Shown here: piece after piece, positions 42,136-50,608 of the stretch
Position numbering within the stretch: position 1 is the first letter of the stretch
Layout: each line of letters starts with the position of its first letter
Origin: JACQFK01 sp964619955
GTDB lineage: Bacteria; Planctomycetota; MHYJ01; JACPRB01
Assembly: GCA_964619955.1 (NCBI GenBank)
Contig: CAZUJF010000005.1
Coordinates: 124,001 to 188,000 of the forward strand
Reading direction: 5' to 3'
DNA: 64,000 bases
Translations under genes and position numbers: made by a program
Notes under the pieces: generated by a model
What the model was told of the DNA's origin: nothing
Database searches by the model: none
The model's input: only the letters and a program-made list of their open reading frames with translations

Positions 42136-44212
42136 GCTCCTGTTCCTCTCGGCCCTCGTGCTGGGCTCCTGCAGCGACGGCGGAGGCGACGGCGTGCACG
42201 AGGTCCCCGCCCCGGCCCTTCCGGCGGCCTGGCGGAATCTCTTCCGGACGCCGACCTCGAGCAATCTGCGCGGGGTCCGCTTCGTGAACACGAACCAGGG
42301 CTACGTGGTCGGGGATTCCACGAGCATCTTCCGGACCGAGAACGGCGCGGCCGCCGCGGTGAAGGACATCCGCTGGTACCACCACGAGCCCCAGCCCACG
42401 ACGCGGCAGGGGGACCTGGTCGCGACGGACATCCTGGGCGGTTCGGCGCAGGCGGCCGGCAACGACGGCGCGGGCGGCAAGACCTGGGCCTCCCGCGGGG
42501 CGCTCGACTGGTACACCGCCGACGTCGCGGGCTCGGGCTCGCCGATGACGGACATCGACGTCGTCCAGTCCGACCAGTTCGGCGACAATGCCGTCTCGTT
42601 CGCCCTCCGGCAGAACGGGGATGTCGTGGCCTCGGGAACGGGCTTCTCGGTGGCGAATTCCGGGGTGACGAACGCCCAGGGCATCGATTTCATCGGAACC
42701 ACCGGCGTGGGCTATGTCTGCGGCGCGAACGGGGTCATCAACCGCTGCATCAACTCGGGTCAGCTGGGGACGGACTGGACGACGATGCCCTTCGAGCCGA
42801 CCACGCTGAACATGACGGGGAAGACGCTCTACGCCATCCAGATCGGGAGGACGCTCATCTATGTGGGCGCCACGCCCGTCCTGACGCAATCCGATATCGG
42901 GTACGCGGTCGGGGACGACGGGACGCTCCTGGTGCTGAACCCCATCACGACCACGTTTCCCGCGGCGGAGGATCGCTGGAAGCTGCAGAACATCGCGCCG
43001 GGAATCCGGCTCTACGGCGTCCATTTCCCGCTGAATCATGAGAACGGATGGGCGGTCGGGGAAAACGGGACCATCATCAAGCTGAACTGGGTGGTGCCGC
43101 CGGGCTATCCCGGGACGGCCCCGCAGCCGGAGCAATACGCCTATACGACCGTCAACCAGTCGGTGGCCACCACCCTCGACTTTTTCGACGTCTGGTTTCT
43201 GGACGCCAGCACGGGCTACGTGGTGGGGGAGGCCGGGACGGTCTACCGCACTACCAACGGCGGGGCGACCTGGGTGCTGATTTCCGGCGGCTCGCTGGAT
43301 CATCTCAACGCGATGGACTTTTCCGCTGACGGCCAGAGCGGCATCGCCGTGGGCGAGGGCGGGGTCGTGGCGCGCACGCTCGACGGCGGCGAAAGCTGGA
43401 GCATGTCCAACGCCGGCCTGGCCGGGACCGTCTTCTACGGCGTCTCCGTCCCCAAGGTGGGCGGCCTGAACACCGCGTTCATCTGCGGGGACGGCGGCGT
43501 CTTCCGCTGCCTGGACATCACGGCGCCCACGCTGTCCTGGAGCCTCCTGACGCTGCCCGCCGGGACCTACCGGCAGGTGCATTTCGCGGCGGGGCCCTCG
43601 ATGGGCGTCTGCGTGGGGGAGGATCCGGCCCCCGGGGGCAGCGCGGCCCAGGTCTACAGCACGGCCAACGGGGACGCCGCGCTGGCCGGATCCGTGGTCT
43701 GGACGGCGGGGACGGGCCTGCCGGCGGACACGAGCTTCTTCTGCGTCGTCTCCGAGCCGGTCAGCTACAACTTCTACGTGGGCGGCGCGGGCGGGAACAT
43801 CTACACCTCGACGCCCGCCACGCTGCCGGCCTGGACGGCGGTGGCGTCGCCCTCGGCATCGCAGGTGCTGTCGCTGCAGGCGCCCGGGGCCGGCATCACG
43901 CTGATGGCGGTGTTCGGGGACAACACCGTCCGGCGCCTGCTCACGGCCGGTCCGCTCTGGCAGATCACGGGGGCGCGCACGGGCACGGCCGCGTCGGTCG
44001 GATTCGCGGACGCGAACAACGGGTACCTGGTGACGCAGGGGGCGGGCAAGGGTCTGTTCCGGACGACCGACGGGGGCTCGACCTGGACGCCGCAGCTGAT
44101 CCATACGTCGAACACGCTGCGCTTCGCCTGGGCGAGTCTCCTGGTCCCGAACCTGGCCTTCGTCTGCGGCGAGAACGGCACCCTGCTGAAGACGATCGTC
44201 GGGGGCAACTAA
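42110..44212 (+). CDS. Ycf48-like beta-propeller lipoprotein
   Basis: A 700-residue lipoprotein (LVLGSC lipobox, Cys about 20). It has repeated Ycf48/BNR-type blades: GYVVGEAGTVYRTTNGGATW, GIAVGEGGVVARTLDGGESW, AFVCGENGTLLKTIVGG. Ycf48-like domains help assemble photosystem II in cyanobacteria; in non-photosynthetic bacteria they are secreted propellers of unknown role. Two successive GTG codons (42110, 42113) are possible starts inside the end of the adenosyltransferase gene; GGAG lies 10 bases before the first. It ends in a 4-base overlap with a convergent flavin reductase gene. Confidence 0.85.
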   Translation: MVKNKFPGRLLFLSALVLGSCSDGGGDGVHEVPAPALPAAWRNLFRTPTSSNLRGVRFVNTNQGYVVGDSTSIFRTENGAAAAVKDIRWYHHEPQPTTRQGDLVATDILGGSAQAAGNDGAGGKTWASRGALDWYTADVAGSGSPMTDIDVVQSDQFGDNAVSFALRQNGDVVASGTGFSVANSGVTNAQGIDFIGTTGVGYVCGANGVINRCINSGQLGTDWTTMPFEPTTLNMTGKTLYAIQIGRTLIYVGATPVLTQSDIGYAVGDDGTLLVLNPITTTFPAAEDRWKLQNIAPGIRLYGVHFPLNHENGWAVGENGTIIKLNWVVPPGYPGTAPQPEQYAYTTVNQSVATTLDFFDVWFLDASTGYVVGEAGTVYRTTNGGATWVLISGGSLDHLNAMDFSADGQSGIAVGEGGVVARTLDGGESWSMSNAGLAGTVFYGVSVPKVGGLNTAFICGDGGVFRCLDITAPTLSWSLLTLPAGTYRQVHFAAGPSMGVCVGEDPAPGGSAAQVYSTANGDAALAGSVVWTAGTGLPADTSFFCVVSEPVSYNFYVGGAGGNIYTSTPATLPAWTAVASPSASQVLSLQAPGAGITLMAVFGDNTVRRLLTAGPLWQITGARTGTAASVGFADANNGYLVTQGAGKGLFRTTDGGSTWTPQLIHTSNTLRFAWASLLVPNLAFVCGENGTLLKTIVGGN

Positions 44213-44802
44213 CGTTCGCGGCGGCGCTCGAAGCGGTCGGTCGTGCGGCAGTAGAGCTCGCCGCCCATGCGTCCGACGAAGGTGACGAGGGCGGGGTCCA
44301 CGGCGCCGTTCTTCCAGACCGCGTCGTCGACGTGGGCGTGCACGACGCGTCCGAGGATCAGGGCCGTCCCTTCGACCTCCACGATCTGCAGCCGGGTGCA
44401 CTCGAGCGCCACGGGGGAGCCGGCCAGGCGGGGCGGCTTCACCCGGGTCGAGGGCAGGGACTTCAGCCCCGAGAGGTCCAGCTCGCTGACGTTGTGGGGG
44501 AGCTCCTTCGCGGCCGCGATCACCCCGTCCATCAGTTCCGGCACCACGACGTTGACGACGAACTCGCCGGTCTCCTCGATGTTCCGCCAGGTGTCCTTCC
44601 TCGAGCCGTCGCGCTTCACGGCCACGGCGATGGAGACGACCGGCGGATCGGAGGTGACGCCGTTGAAAAAACTGAAGGGGGCGAGGTTCGTGACGCCCTC
44701 GCGGGACAGCGTCGTCACGAAGGCGATGGGGCGCGGCGCGACGCAGCTGATGAGGAAGCGGTAGGCGTCGCGGGGGGACAGGGCGGCGGGATCCAGTTCC
44801 AT
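44209..44802 (-). CDS. Flavin reductase-like (DIM6/NTAB) FMN-binding protein
   Basis: A 197-residue split-barrel flavoprotein. Motifs typical of the family are RFLISCVAPRPIAFVTTL, GVTNLAPFSFFNGVTSDPPV, and GEFVVNVV, followed by ALECTRLQIVEVEGTALILG with HVD. Members reduce flavin with NAD(P)H for partner oxygenases or bind FMN for oxidoreduction. ATG 44802 starts 7 bases after the stop of the SirB1-like gene, so the two form a small minus-strand operon. Its own stop overlaps that of the convergent Ycf48-like gene. No oxygenase partner is nearby. Confidence 0.9.
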   Translation of the reverse strand: MELDPAALSPRDAYRFLISCVAPRPIAFVTTLSREGVTNLAPFSFFNGVTSDPPVVSIAVAVKRDGSRKDTWRNIEETGEFVVNVVVPELMDGVIAAAKELPHNVSELDLSGLKSLPSTRVKPPRLAGSPVALECTRLQIVEVEGTALILGRVVHAHVDDAVWKNGAVDPALVTFVGRMGGELYCRTTDRFERRRER

Positions 44803-44809
44803 GGGCGGC

Positions 44810-45592
44810 TCAGTTGAGTCGGGAGAGGAGTTTCCGGAGCAGGACCATCTGCCCCCGGATGTCGTCCGCATCGGGGGCCCGCGGGGCGAGGCGAAGGTAG
44901 CGCTCCAGGTCGGGCAGGGCGCGTCCGAACTCCTCGAGGCGCGTCCAGAGGATCCCGCGCTCGCGGTAGTCCTCCGGGGCGCCGGGGTTGAGTTCGAGGC
45001 CGAGGTCGATCCATCGGATGGCGCGCGCGAACTCGCCGAGGCCGGCGTGGATGCGGCGGAGGTTGTTCAGCATGCGGGCGAGGATGTCCCGGGGTCCGGC
45101 GGTGCCGAACATGCCGTCGTTGAGGGCGACGCCGCCTTCGGGGTTCAGCTGGGCGAGCAGTTCGCCGCACTGCTCGCGGGTGACGCAGCGGGCGTGGAAG
45201 CAGTCCACGAGGACTTCGTCGCCGGCGGGCAGGAGGACGCGGGCGAGGAAGTGGCCGGGGAAGCCGACGCCCTCGGTTTCGAAGCCGGCGCGGCGGGCGA
45301 CCTCGCACCAGACGGCGGCGAGGGTGATGGGGATGCCCGTGCGGCGGTCGATGACCTCGTTGAGGTAGCTGTTGCGGGGGTCGTAGTACTCGTCCATGTT
45401 GCCGTGGAAGCCGAGGCGGCCGAAGAAGACCTCGTTGAACTCGTCGACGCCGGCCCGGCTGAGGCCGGAGATCTCCTCGCGCGCCCCGGCGGCGAACTCG
45501 TCCAGCTGGGTGAGGTAGAAGGCGGGGTCTATGTCCGGGTATTCGACCCGGGCGATGCGCATGGCGCCGTCGAAGACGTCGGGTTCGTCCAT
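44810..45592 (-). CDS. SirB1/transglutaminase-like protein with TPR tail
   Basis: A 260-residue protein. The N-terminal 150 residues fit the SirB1 N-terminal transglutaminase-like fold (YLNEVIDRRTGIPITLAAVW, GVGFPGHFLAR, VLVDCFHA). The C-terminal 90 residues are TPR-like (MLNNLRRIHAGLGEFARAIR, WIDLGLELNPGAPEDYRERG). The core positions keep a Trp-Cys pair (VWCEVARRAG) and the GHFLAR His. ATG 45592 is chosen over the upstream frame because TACAAT ends 9 bases before it with no Shine-Dalgarno, giving a near-leaderless message. The biochemical role of this family is unsettled. Confidence 0.87.
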   Translation of the reverse strand: MDEPDVFDGAMRIARVEYPDIDPAFYLTQLDEFAAGAREEISGLSRAGVDEFNEVFFGRLGFHGNMDEYYDPRNSYLNEVIDRRTGIPITLAAVWCEVARRAGFETEGVGFPGHFLARVLLPAGDEVLVDCFHARCVTREQCGELLAQLNPEGGVALNDGMFGTAGPRDILARMLNNLRRIHAGLGEFARAIRWIDLGLELNPGAPEDYRERGILWTRLEEFGRALPDLERYLRLAPRAPDADDIRGQMVLLRKLLSRLN

Positions 45593-45601
45593 CCGGGGGG
45601 A

Positions 45602-45607
45602 ATTGTA
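45602..45607 (-). promoter_or_regulatory. -10 box TACAAT of the SirB1-like gene
   Basis: TACAAT on the minus strand ends 9 bases before ATG 45592. The bases between are C-rich (TCCCCCCGG) with no ribosome-binding sequence, so translation probably starts on a leaderless or few-base leader. Confidence 0.55.
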
Positions 45608-45640
45608 GGGCACGGGGCGGGGCGGCGGGGGAAGAAAAGG

Positions 45641-45711
45641 CCTCAACAAAACAGCCCGTCTGCTTTGTTGCCTCTTCAGGGCAACAAAGCAGACGGGCTG
45701 TTTTGTTGAGG
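45641..45711. repeat. Perfect 32-bp inverted repeat (7-base loop)
   Basis: Bases 45641-45672 are exactly complementary to 45680-45711, a 32-bp uninterrupted stem with the loop TCTTCAG. It lies between the promoter of the SirB1-like gene and the terminator of the toroid-protein gene. On the minus strand the stem is followed by CCTTTTCTTCC, so it may act as a second terminator. The length and perfection are far beyond a normal terminator. Confidence 0.85.
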
Positions 45712-45719
45712 GGAAAAGA

Positions 45720-45749
45720 AAACCCCCGGGTCTTGCGACCCGGGGGTTT
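45720..45749 (-). terminator. Rho-independent terminator of the first toroid-protein gene
   Basis: AAACCCCCGGGTC (45720-45732) and GACCCGGGGGTTT (45737-45749) form a perfect 13-bp stem with a 4-base loop. Reading the minus strand, the stem is followed by TCTTTTCC. It begins 22 bases past the stop codon of the gene at 45771. Confidence 0.9.
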
Positions 45750-45770
45750 CTGAGGGTTTCGGAATCCGGC

Positions 45771-47393
45771 CTACTTCGTGCCGAACACGTTCGCGTAGCG
45801 GTAGTAGACCTCGAGCGTCAGGGCGTTGATGGCGGTGCAGTACACGCGCCCGCCCTCGCCGCTCCAGCGGTCGATCGTCTCCCAGGAGCCGCTCTTGCAG
45901 CCCGAGGAGGAGGTGTTCTGGTTCTTCACCAGCGAGGTCTTCATGTCCTCGTTCCAGGCCTTCCACTTCGGGCCGGAGGGGCCGTCGAACTGGAAGAGCG
46001 CGAGGCTGGCGTAGTACCAGTAGTAGAAGTCGATGGAGTTGCCGTCCCACTTCGGCTTGTCGCGCAGGAGCAGGTCGCAGCCGGCCGTCAGGCGCGGATC
46101 GGACTTGTTCTTGTCCATGAAGATCCGGGACATGACGCCGATGGCCGTCAGGGCTTCGTGGTGGTCGAACTGCTCGTTCATGCCCGGGACGAAGACCTTG
46201 CCGGTGCCCTTGTGGGTGTAGCCTACGCGGCCGTAGGCCTCCTCGGTGAACTCGTCGAAGAGGGCGCGGCAGCCGTCGTAGCCGGTGCGGGGGAAGGTGA
46301 GGCCGGAGATCTCGGAGGACTTGAGCACCATCGCGGCCCAGCCGGTGACGGAGCTGTCGTTGTCGCCGCACTTGTAGCTGTAGCGCCAGCCCTTGCCGGG
46401 GTTCTGGGCGGCGATGACGAAGTCGACCGCCTTCTGGGCCTGGTCCTTGAAGAGGTTCGAGCCGGTCAGGCCGAAGGCCTCGGAGAGGGCCAGCGCGCAG
46501 ATCGTGTGGTTGTACATGTACTTCTGGGCGTTGCGCGAGCCGATGCAGCCCTCGGGGTCCTGGTGGCTCATCATCCACTGGAGGCCCTTGCGGACGACGT
46601 CGCCGAAGCAGATGCCGTCGTAGGTGTCCTTCGAGAGGTGGGAGTAGCCGGCGCCGAGGAAGGCGAGCAGGGAGAGGCCGGTGACGCCGGAGTCGAAGTC
46701 CTCGTGGCCGGGGTTGGGCGAGCAGTTCGCGCCCGCCGCGTACTTCTGGATCTTCTTGCACTCGCCGATGTAGCCGGTGATCTTCCAGGAGCCGTCGGCG
46801 CCCTGGTGGCGGGAGAGCCACTTGAGGGCCGCGAGCACCGCGTCCTCGGTCTCGCCGCCGCCGCCGCCGCGGGCGACGAGGTTGCGCTTGCCGCCGAGAC
46901 GGGAGCCGTAGCGGCCGCCGCCGCCGCCGCCGCCGCCGATCACGTCATACGTGCCCTTGCCCTTGAAGGGCTTGTCGCTGACGAAGTCCATCGAGTCGCC
47001 CTTGGCCTTGGCGAACTCTTCGTTGTCGGCGGTTTCGTTGTGGTCGGACTCCTCGGCGTCCTTGCGATAGATGGGGTCTTCGACGGACTTCTCCATGTCG
47101 AGGACCTTCTTGTTGGGGTCGAGGTCCTTGGGCTTTTCCATCTCCGGGAGCTGGCGCGGCTTGCGCGGCGGGCTCACGACGACGGCTTCCTCGTCGATGT
47201 TGGCGTTCGCCGCCCAGAAGAAGCCGATGAGCAGGGCCACCATGACGTGGCCGCCGGTGGAAATGGCCCACCAGGGGGTGTTGGCGATGATCTTGCCCCC
47301 GATCGTCTCGGGCGGGGGAGGAGGAAGGTCCATCTCCTCCTGCTCGTCCTCCAGGGGCTCTTCCTCGGGCATCGGGACGTTGCGAGTCGCCAT
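45771..47393 (-). CDS. Membrane-anchored prenyltransferase/squalene-cyclase-like toroid protein, copy A
   Basis: A 540-residue protein. An acidic Pro-rich cytoplasmic tail (EEEPLEDEQEEMDLPPPPPE) precedes one transmembrane helix (NTPWWAISTGGHVMVALLIG) and a charged linker with Gly runs. A C-terminal alpha/alpha toroid of about 330 residues follows, with prenyltransferase/squalene-oxidase repeat signatures (ALKWLSRHQGADGSWKITGY; GVTGLSLLAFLGAGYSHLS; KCGDNDSSVTGWAAM). There is no true DxDD cyclase acid, so cyclase activity is doubtful. AAGGAGAAGG sets ATG 47393, and TTGCAG-N18-TACGAT upstream is a likely promoter. The same architecture recurs as copy B at 53410, beyond two regulators. Confidence 0.87.
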   Translation of the reverse strand: MATRNVPMPEEEPLEDEQEEMDLPPPPPETIGGKIIANTPWWAISTGGHVMVALLIGFFWAANANIDEEAVVVSPPRKPRQLPEMEKPKDLDPNKKVLDMEKSVEDPIYRKDAEESDHNETADNEEFAKAKGDSMDFVSDKPFKGKGTYDVIGGGGGGGGRYGSRLGGKRNLVARGGGGGETEDAVLAALKWLSRHQGADGSWKITGYIGECKKIQKYAAGANCSPNPGHEDFDSGVTGLSLLAFLGAGYSHLSKDTYDGICFGDVVRKGLQWMMSHQDPEGCIGSRNAQKYMYNHTICALALSEAFGLTGSNLFKDQAQKAVDFVIAAQNPGKGWRYSYKCGDNDSSVTGWAAMVLKSSEISGLTFPRTGYDGCRALFDEFTEEAYGRVGYTHKGTGKVFVPGMNEQFDHHEALTAIGVMSRIFMDKNKSDPRLTAGCDLLLRDKPKWDGNSIDFYYWYYASLALFQFDGPSGPKWKAWNEDMKTSLVKNQNTSSSGCKSGSWETIDRWSGEGGRVYCTAINALTLEVYYRYANVFGTK

Positions 47394-47775
47394 AAGACCT
47401 TCTCCTTAGCTACCGTTCAGGACCCGGGATCGTACCCCAGCCCGGACTTTGACTGCAAGGACAACTAACGGACCGCATCCGTGAAAGTTCATTTCCTCGT
47501 CGGATTTAACGATGACAACATGTTTGAAATCAATGAGTTGCGGTAATCGCCGATCTTTTTATGAATAAACCCAACCCCGGGGCCGGGGCGTGCCAGGATA
47601 ATCCGGCCCCGGGGCGGGCAAACAAGCATTGAAGGTCCAAAGCTCACAGCTCGTATCAACGGTCCGGATGCCGGAAAGTTCATTTGTAATGGGGAGCCCG
47701 GGAATCGGCCGGCCTTTCGACCCCCATTCTCCAAAAGTGGGACGCTGGCACATCGATTGCTATTATTGCCGGCGG
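47394..47775. other. 382-base divergent regulatory region before the sigma-54 activator gene
   Basis: No gene is supported here. On the minus strand it holds the promoter of toroid copy A (TTGCAG then TACGAT, 18-base spacer). It also has a 12-bp GC-rich inverted repeat, CCCCGGGGCCGG at 47575-47586 with CCGGCCCCGGGG at 47603-47614, and a direct repeat GAAAGTTCATTT at 47483-47494 and 47674-47685. At its right end lies a consensus sigma-54 promoter. The inverted repeat is about 160-195 bases before the predicted start site, within reach for an enhancer. Confidence 0.6.
47746..47761 (+). promoter_or_regulatory. Sigma-54 (RpoN) promoter, full consensus match
   Basis: TGGCACATCGATTGCT matches the sigma-54 consensus TGGCAYRNNNNTTGCW at every defined position, with GG and GC spaced by exactly 10 bases. 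The GC of the -12 element is at 47759-47760, which predicts transcription from about 47772, only about 4 bases before ATG 47776 of the sigma-54 activator gene. This implies autoregulation with an almost leaderless message. Confidence 0.8.
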
Positions 47776-50427
47776 ATGGATCTCGCCCCTCCGGCGCCCG
47801 TCGCCTCTTTCCCCGCCCCTTTTCCGGAACGGATGTCCGACGCTTTCGTGGCGCTGGATGCCCGCGGCTGCTGCACCTACGTCAACGCGGCGGCCGCCGC
47901 CCTGTCCGCCTGCCGGCCCGAGGACCTGCTCGGAAAGCCGGTGTCATCCCTGTTCCCGGAAGCGGTGGACGGCCCCCTCCCCCTCGCCGTGGAAGGGGTG
48001 CTGCGGACCCGGCGTCCCGTGCAGGTCGAGGTGCCGTATCCGCCCCGGGACCGGCGCTACGTGTGTCGGGTCCAGCCCAGTCCCCAGGGGGTCGAGATCT
48101 TCCTCAGCGACCCCCTCGCTTCGGGGAACGGGGGGCAGGAATCCCGGGAGAGCCAGGCGCGCCTGAAAACCGTCTTTGAGTCCCCGATGTTCGGGCTGCT
48201 GTTTTGGAACGCCAAGGGCGAGATCAGCGACGCGAACGAGGCCTTTCTCGCCCTGGTCGGGTACACGCGGGAGGACCTGCGCGCCGGCCGGCTGCGCTGG
48301 AGGGACTTGACCCCACCCGAGCAGGCCGGCCTCGACGACCAGGCGCTCCGCGACGTGGCCCGGCAGGGATCCTGCGCGCCGTACGAAAAGGACTATATCC
48401 GGAAGGACGGCTCGCGCGTCCCGGTCCTGATCGGGCGCTCGCTCGTCACCCGTGAACCGCTCTCGGGCGTGGCGTTCGTGCTGGATCTGACCGATCGGCG
48501 CCGGGCGGAGGCGGCGGCTCGCCGCTCGGAGGAGCTGTTCCGGCAGCTCGCGGAGAACATCGACGAGATCTTCTGGATCGCCTCCCCCGATCTGTCCGCG
48601 ATTCACTACCTGAGCCCCGCCTTCGAGCGGATCTTCGGATGTCCCCGGGAGAAGTTGTACGCGGATCCGTCGTGCTGGCCGGAGTTCGTCCACCCCGAGG
48701 ACCGGGAGCGCGTGATGAAGGCCGCCGCCGAGCGGATTCCCGCGGGGACCTACGATGTGCAGTTCCGGCTCGTCACCCCCGACGGCACCGAACGCTGGGT
48801 CTGGGAGCGCTCCTTCGTCCTGCGCGACGCTTCCGGCCGGATGGAGCGCGTCGCGGGATTCATGGAGGACATCACGACGCTCAAGCGCGCCGAACTGGCC
48901 CTCCAGGACAGGATCCGGCGGCAGTCGCTGCTCGCCGCTCTCGGGCGCGTCGCGGTGGGCGATTCCCCGGTGCCGGCGCTCCTGGAGCAGGCGCTGCTCG
49001 CCGTCACCGGGGGTCTGGGGCTGAGCCGGGTCCAGATGCTGGAACTCCTGCCGGCGGACGCCGGGATGATCCTCCGCGCGGGGCTGGGTTGGACGACGGG
49101 TCTCGTCGGGAGCCTGCAGCTGCCGTGCGGCCCGGGGACGCTGTACGGGCACGCGCTTCGCAGCCCGACCCCCGTCGCCACCGAGGACGTTTCGGCCGAG
49201 CTGCGCTTCACGTGCCCCGAAGTCCTCCGCAGGCACGGCGCCGTCGGCGGGCTCCTGGTGGCGCTCGGGAAGGAGGACCGCCGCTGGGGGATCCTGGCGG
49301 CCTTTTCGACGTCCCCCCGGCATTTCGCCGAGGAGGACCTCCATTTCATCGAGTCCATCGGCCATCTGCTGGGAGACGCCCTTCAGCGCCGCGCCCGGGA
49401 GGCGGAATTGAGGGAGAGCCGGGACCGCATCACGGAAGACCTGGACCGCAGCCGGGACCGCATCCAGATGCTTGAGGAGCAGACGGGGTCGAGGTCCAGC
49501 CTGGGGCACCTGGTGGGGAGCAGCGCCGCGATGCAGGAAGTGTACCGTCGCATCCGTCTGGCGGCTCCGAGCGACGTGAACGTCCTCATGACGGGGGAAA
49601 GCGGGACGGGGAAGGAACTGGCCGCCGCCGCCATTCACGGGCTCAGCGCGCGGGGGTCGGGGCCCTTCGTGGGGGTGAACTGCTCGGCCATCCCGGAGGC
49701 CCTGCTCGAGAGCGAAATCTTCGGCCACGTGAAAGGGGCCTTCACGGGGGCCTATCGCGACAAGGTGGGCCTCTTCGAGCTGGCGGATCGCGGCACGTTG
49801 CTCCTGGATGAAGTGGGCGACATGAGTCCGCTCCTGCAGGTCAAGATCCTCCGGGCCCTCCAGGAGCGACGGATCCGCAGGGTGGGCGGCGAAGAGTTCA
49901 TCCCGATCGACACCCGGATTATCGCCGCCACCAACCGGAAGCTCCCCGAACTCCTGCTCGCCGGGACGCTGCGGGAGGACTTTTACTACCGGATCAAGGT
50001 CTTTGAAATCCGGATGCCGCCGCTTCGGGAGCGTCGGGAGGACATCCCCCTCCTGGTCGAGGCTTTCATCGCCGACCTGTCCAAAACCCTCAACCGCGAC
50101 CTCGGCCGGATCGCCCCGGCCGCGCTGCAGGCCCTGATGGGCCATGCCTGGCCCGGCAACGTGCGGGAACTCCGCAACGCCATCGAGCACGCCCTCGTCA
50201 TCAGCCCGGGGAAGGAGATCACGGCGAAGGATCTGCCGGTGGAGATCCTCGCCCGGACCCCGGCGCTCATACTCCAAGAGGACGTTCGCCGGGATCAAAT
50301 CACCCGGGCCCTCAAGAGCACCCGCTGGAATCGTACGCTCGCTGCCAAACTGCTCAAGGTAAGCCGCGTAACCCTCTGGAAGCATATGCGCCGGCTTGAA
50401 ATCCGAGCTCCAGACAGCTCCCCGTAA
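47776..50427 (+). CDS. Sigma-54-dependent activator: three PAS, GAF, AAA+, Fis
   Basis: An 883-residue enhancer-binding protein. Three PAS domains (about 15-110, 130-250, 255-375) and a GAF domain (about 390-540) form the sensory part. A coiled linker leads to the AAA+ domain with Walker A GESGTGKE (about 605), the sigma-54 contact loop GAFTGA (about 653), Walker B LLLDEVGDM and the Arg finger segment REDFYYRIKVFEI. A Fis-type HTH ends the protein (TLAAKLLKVSRVTLWKHMRR). There is no receiver domain, so control is by ligand or PAS/GAF sensing, not by classical phosphotransfer. ATG 47776 fits the sigma-54 promoter just upstream; the frame extends back through it without support. Confidence 0.93.
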   Translation: MDLAPPAPVASFPAPFPERMSDAFVALDARGCCTYVNAAAAALSACRPEDLLGKPVSSLFPEAVDGPLPLAVEGVLRTRRPVQVEVPYPPRDRRYVCRVQPSPQGVEIFLSDPLASGNGGQESRESQARLKTVFESPMFGLLFWNAKGEISDANEAFLALVGYTREDLRAGRLRWRDLTPPEQAGLDDQALRDVARQGSCAPYEKDYIRKDGSRVPVLIGRSLVTREPLSGVAFVLDLTDRRRAEAAARRSEELFRQLAENIDEIFWIASPDLSAIHYLSPAFERIFGCPREKLYADPSCWPEFVHPEDRERVMKAAAERIPAGTYDVQFRLVTPDGTERWVWERSFVLRDASGRMERVAGFMEDITTLKRAELALQDRIRRQSLLAALGRVAVGDSPVPALLEQALLAVTGGLGLSRVQMLELLPADAGMILRAGLGWTTGLVGSLQLPCGPGTLYGHALRSPTPVATEDVSAELRFTCPEVLRRHGAVGGLLVALGKEDRRWGILAAFSTSPRHFAEEDLHFIESIGHLLGDALQRRAREAELRESRDRITEDLDRSRDRIQMLEEQTGSRSSLGHLVGSSAAMQEVYRRIRLAAPSDVNVLMTGESGTGKELAAAAIHGLSARGSGPFVGVNCSAIPEALLESEIFGHVKGAFTGAYRDKVGLFELADRGTLLLDEVGDMSPLLQVKILRALQERRIRRVGGEEFIPIDTRIIAATNRKLPELLLAGTLREDFYYRIKVFEIRMPPLRERREDIPLLVEAFIADLSKTLNRDLGRIAPAALQALMGHAWPGNVRELRNAIEHALVISPGKEITAKDLPVEILARTPALILQEDVRRDQITRALKSTRWNRTLAAKLLKVSRVTLWKHMRRLEIRAPDSSP

Positions 50428-50454
50428 CTCCAGCAAAGCTCGGAGTTTTGGAGC

Positions 50455-50494
50455 GTTAACGTTAACGTTTGCTAGTGTTAACTCTGAAGTTAGC
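50455..50494 (+). promoter_or_regulatory. GTTAAC palindrome cluster, candidate enhancer site
   Basis: Perfect GTTAAC palindromes at 50455-50460, 50461-50466 and 50477-50482, plus GTTAGC at 50489-50494. The first two form the 14-bp palindrome CGTTAACGTTAACG. The cluster lies about 60-97 bases upstream of the start site predicted from the sigma-54-like element at 50526, a usual position for the binding sites of a Fis-type activator. Confidence 0.55.
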
Positions 50495-50525
50495 GGTTGT
50501 GTGGCAAAATCATGCTCCTGTGCCT

Positions 50526-50541
50526 TGGCTGGAGGCTTGCT
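50526..50541 (+). promoter_or_regulatory. Sigma-54-like promoter of the hybrid histidine kinase gene
   Basis: TGGCTGGAGGCTTGCT keeps TGGC at -24, TTGCT at -12 and the exact GG-N10-GC spacing; two positions between differ from consensus. The predicted start is about 50552, giving a leader of about 57 nt to ATG 50609. The activator gene ends about 100 bases upstream. Confidence 0.6.
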
Positions 50542-50608
50542 TGCTAAATATTTAGTGAACGGTCAGGTGATGGAGGCGCCCCTCCCCCCTCAGTCTGCGT
50601 GAGTCGCC

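Noticed and set aside
47761..47766. TATTAT as a vegetative -10 for the sigma-54 activator gene
   Set aside because: It overlaps the end of a perfect sigma-54 promoter and no -35 of quality is seen; the sigma-54 reading explains the region better.
50502..50517. TGGCAAAATCATGCTC as a sigma-54 promoter
   Set aside because: The GG to GC spacing is 9 bases, one short of the strict 10. The site at 50526 has correct spacing.
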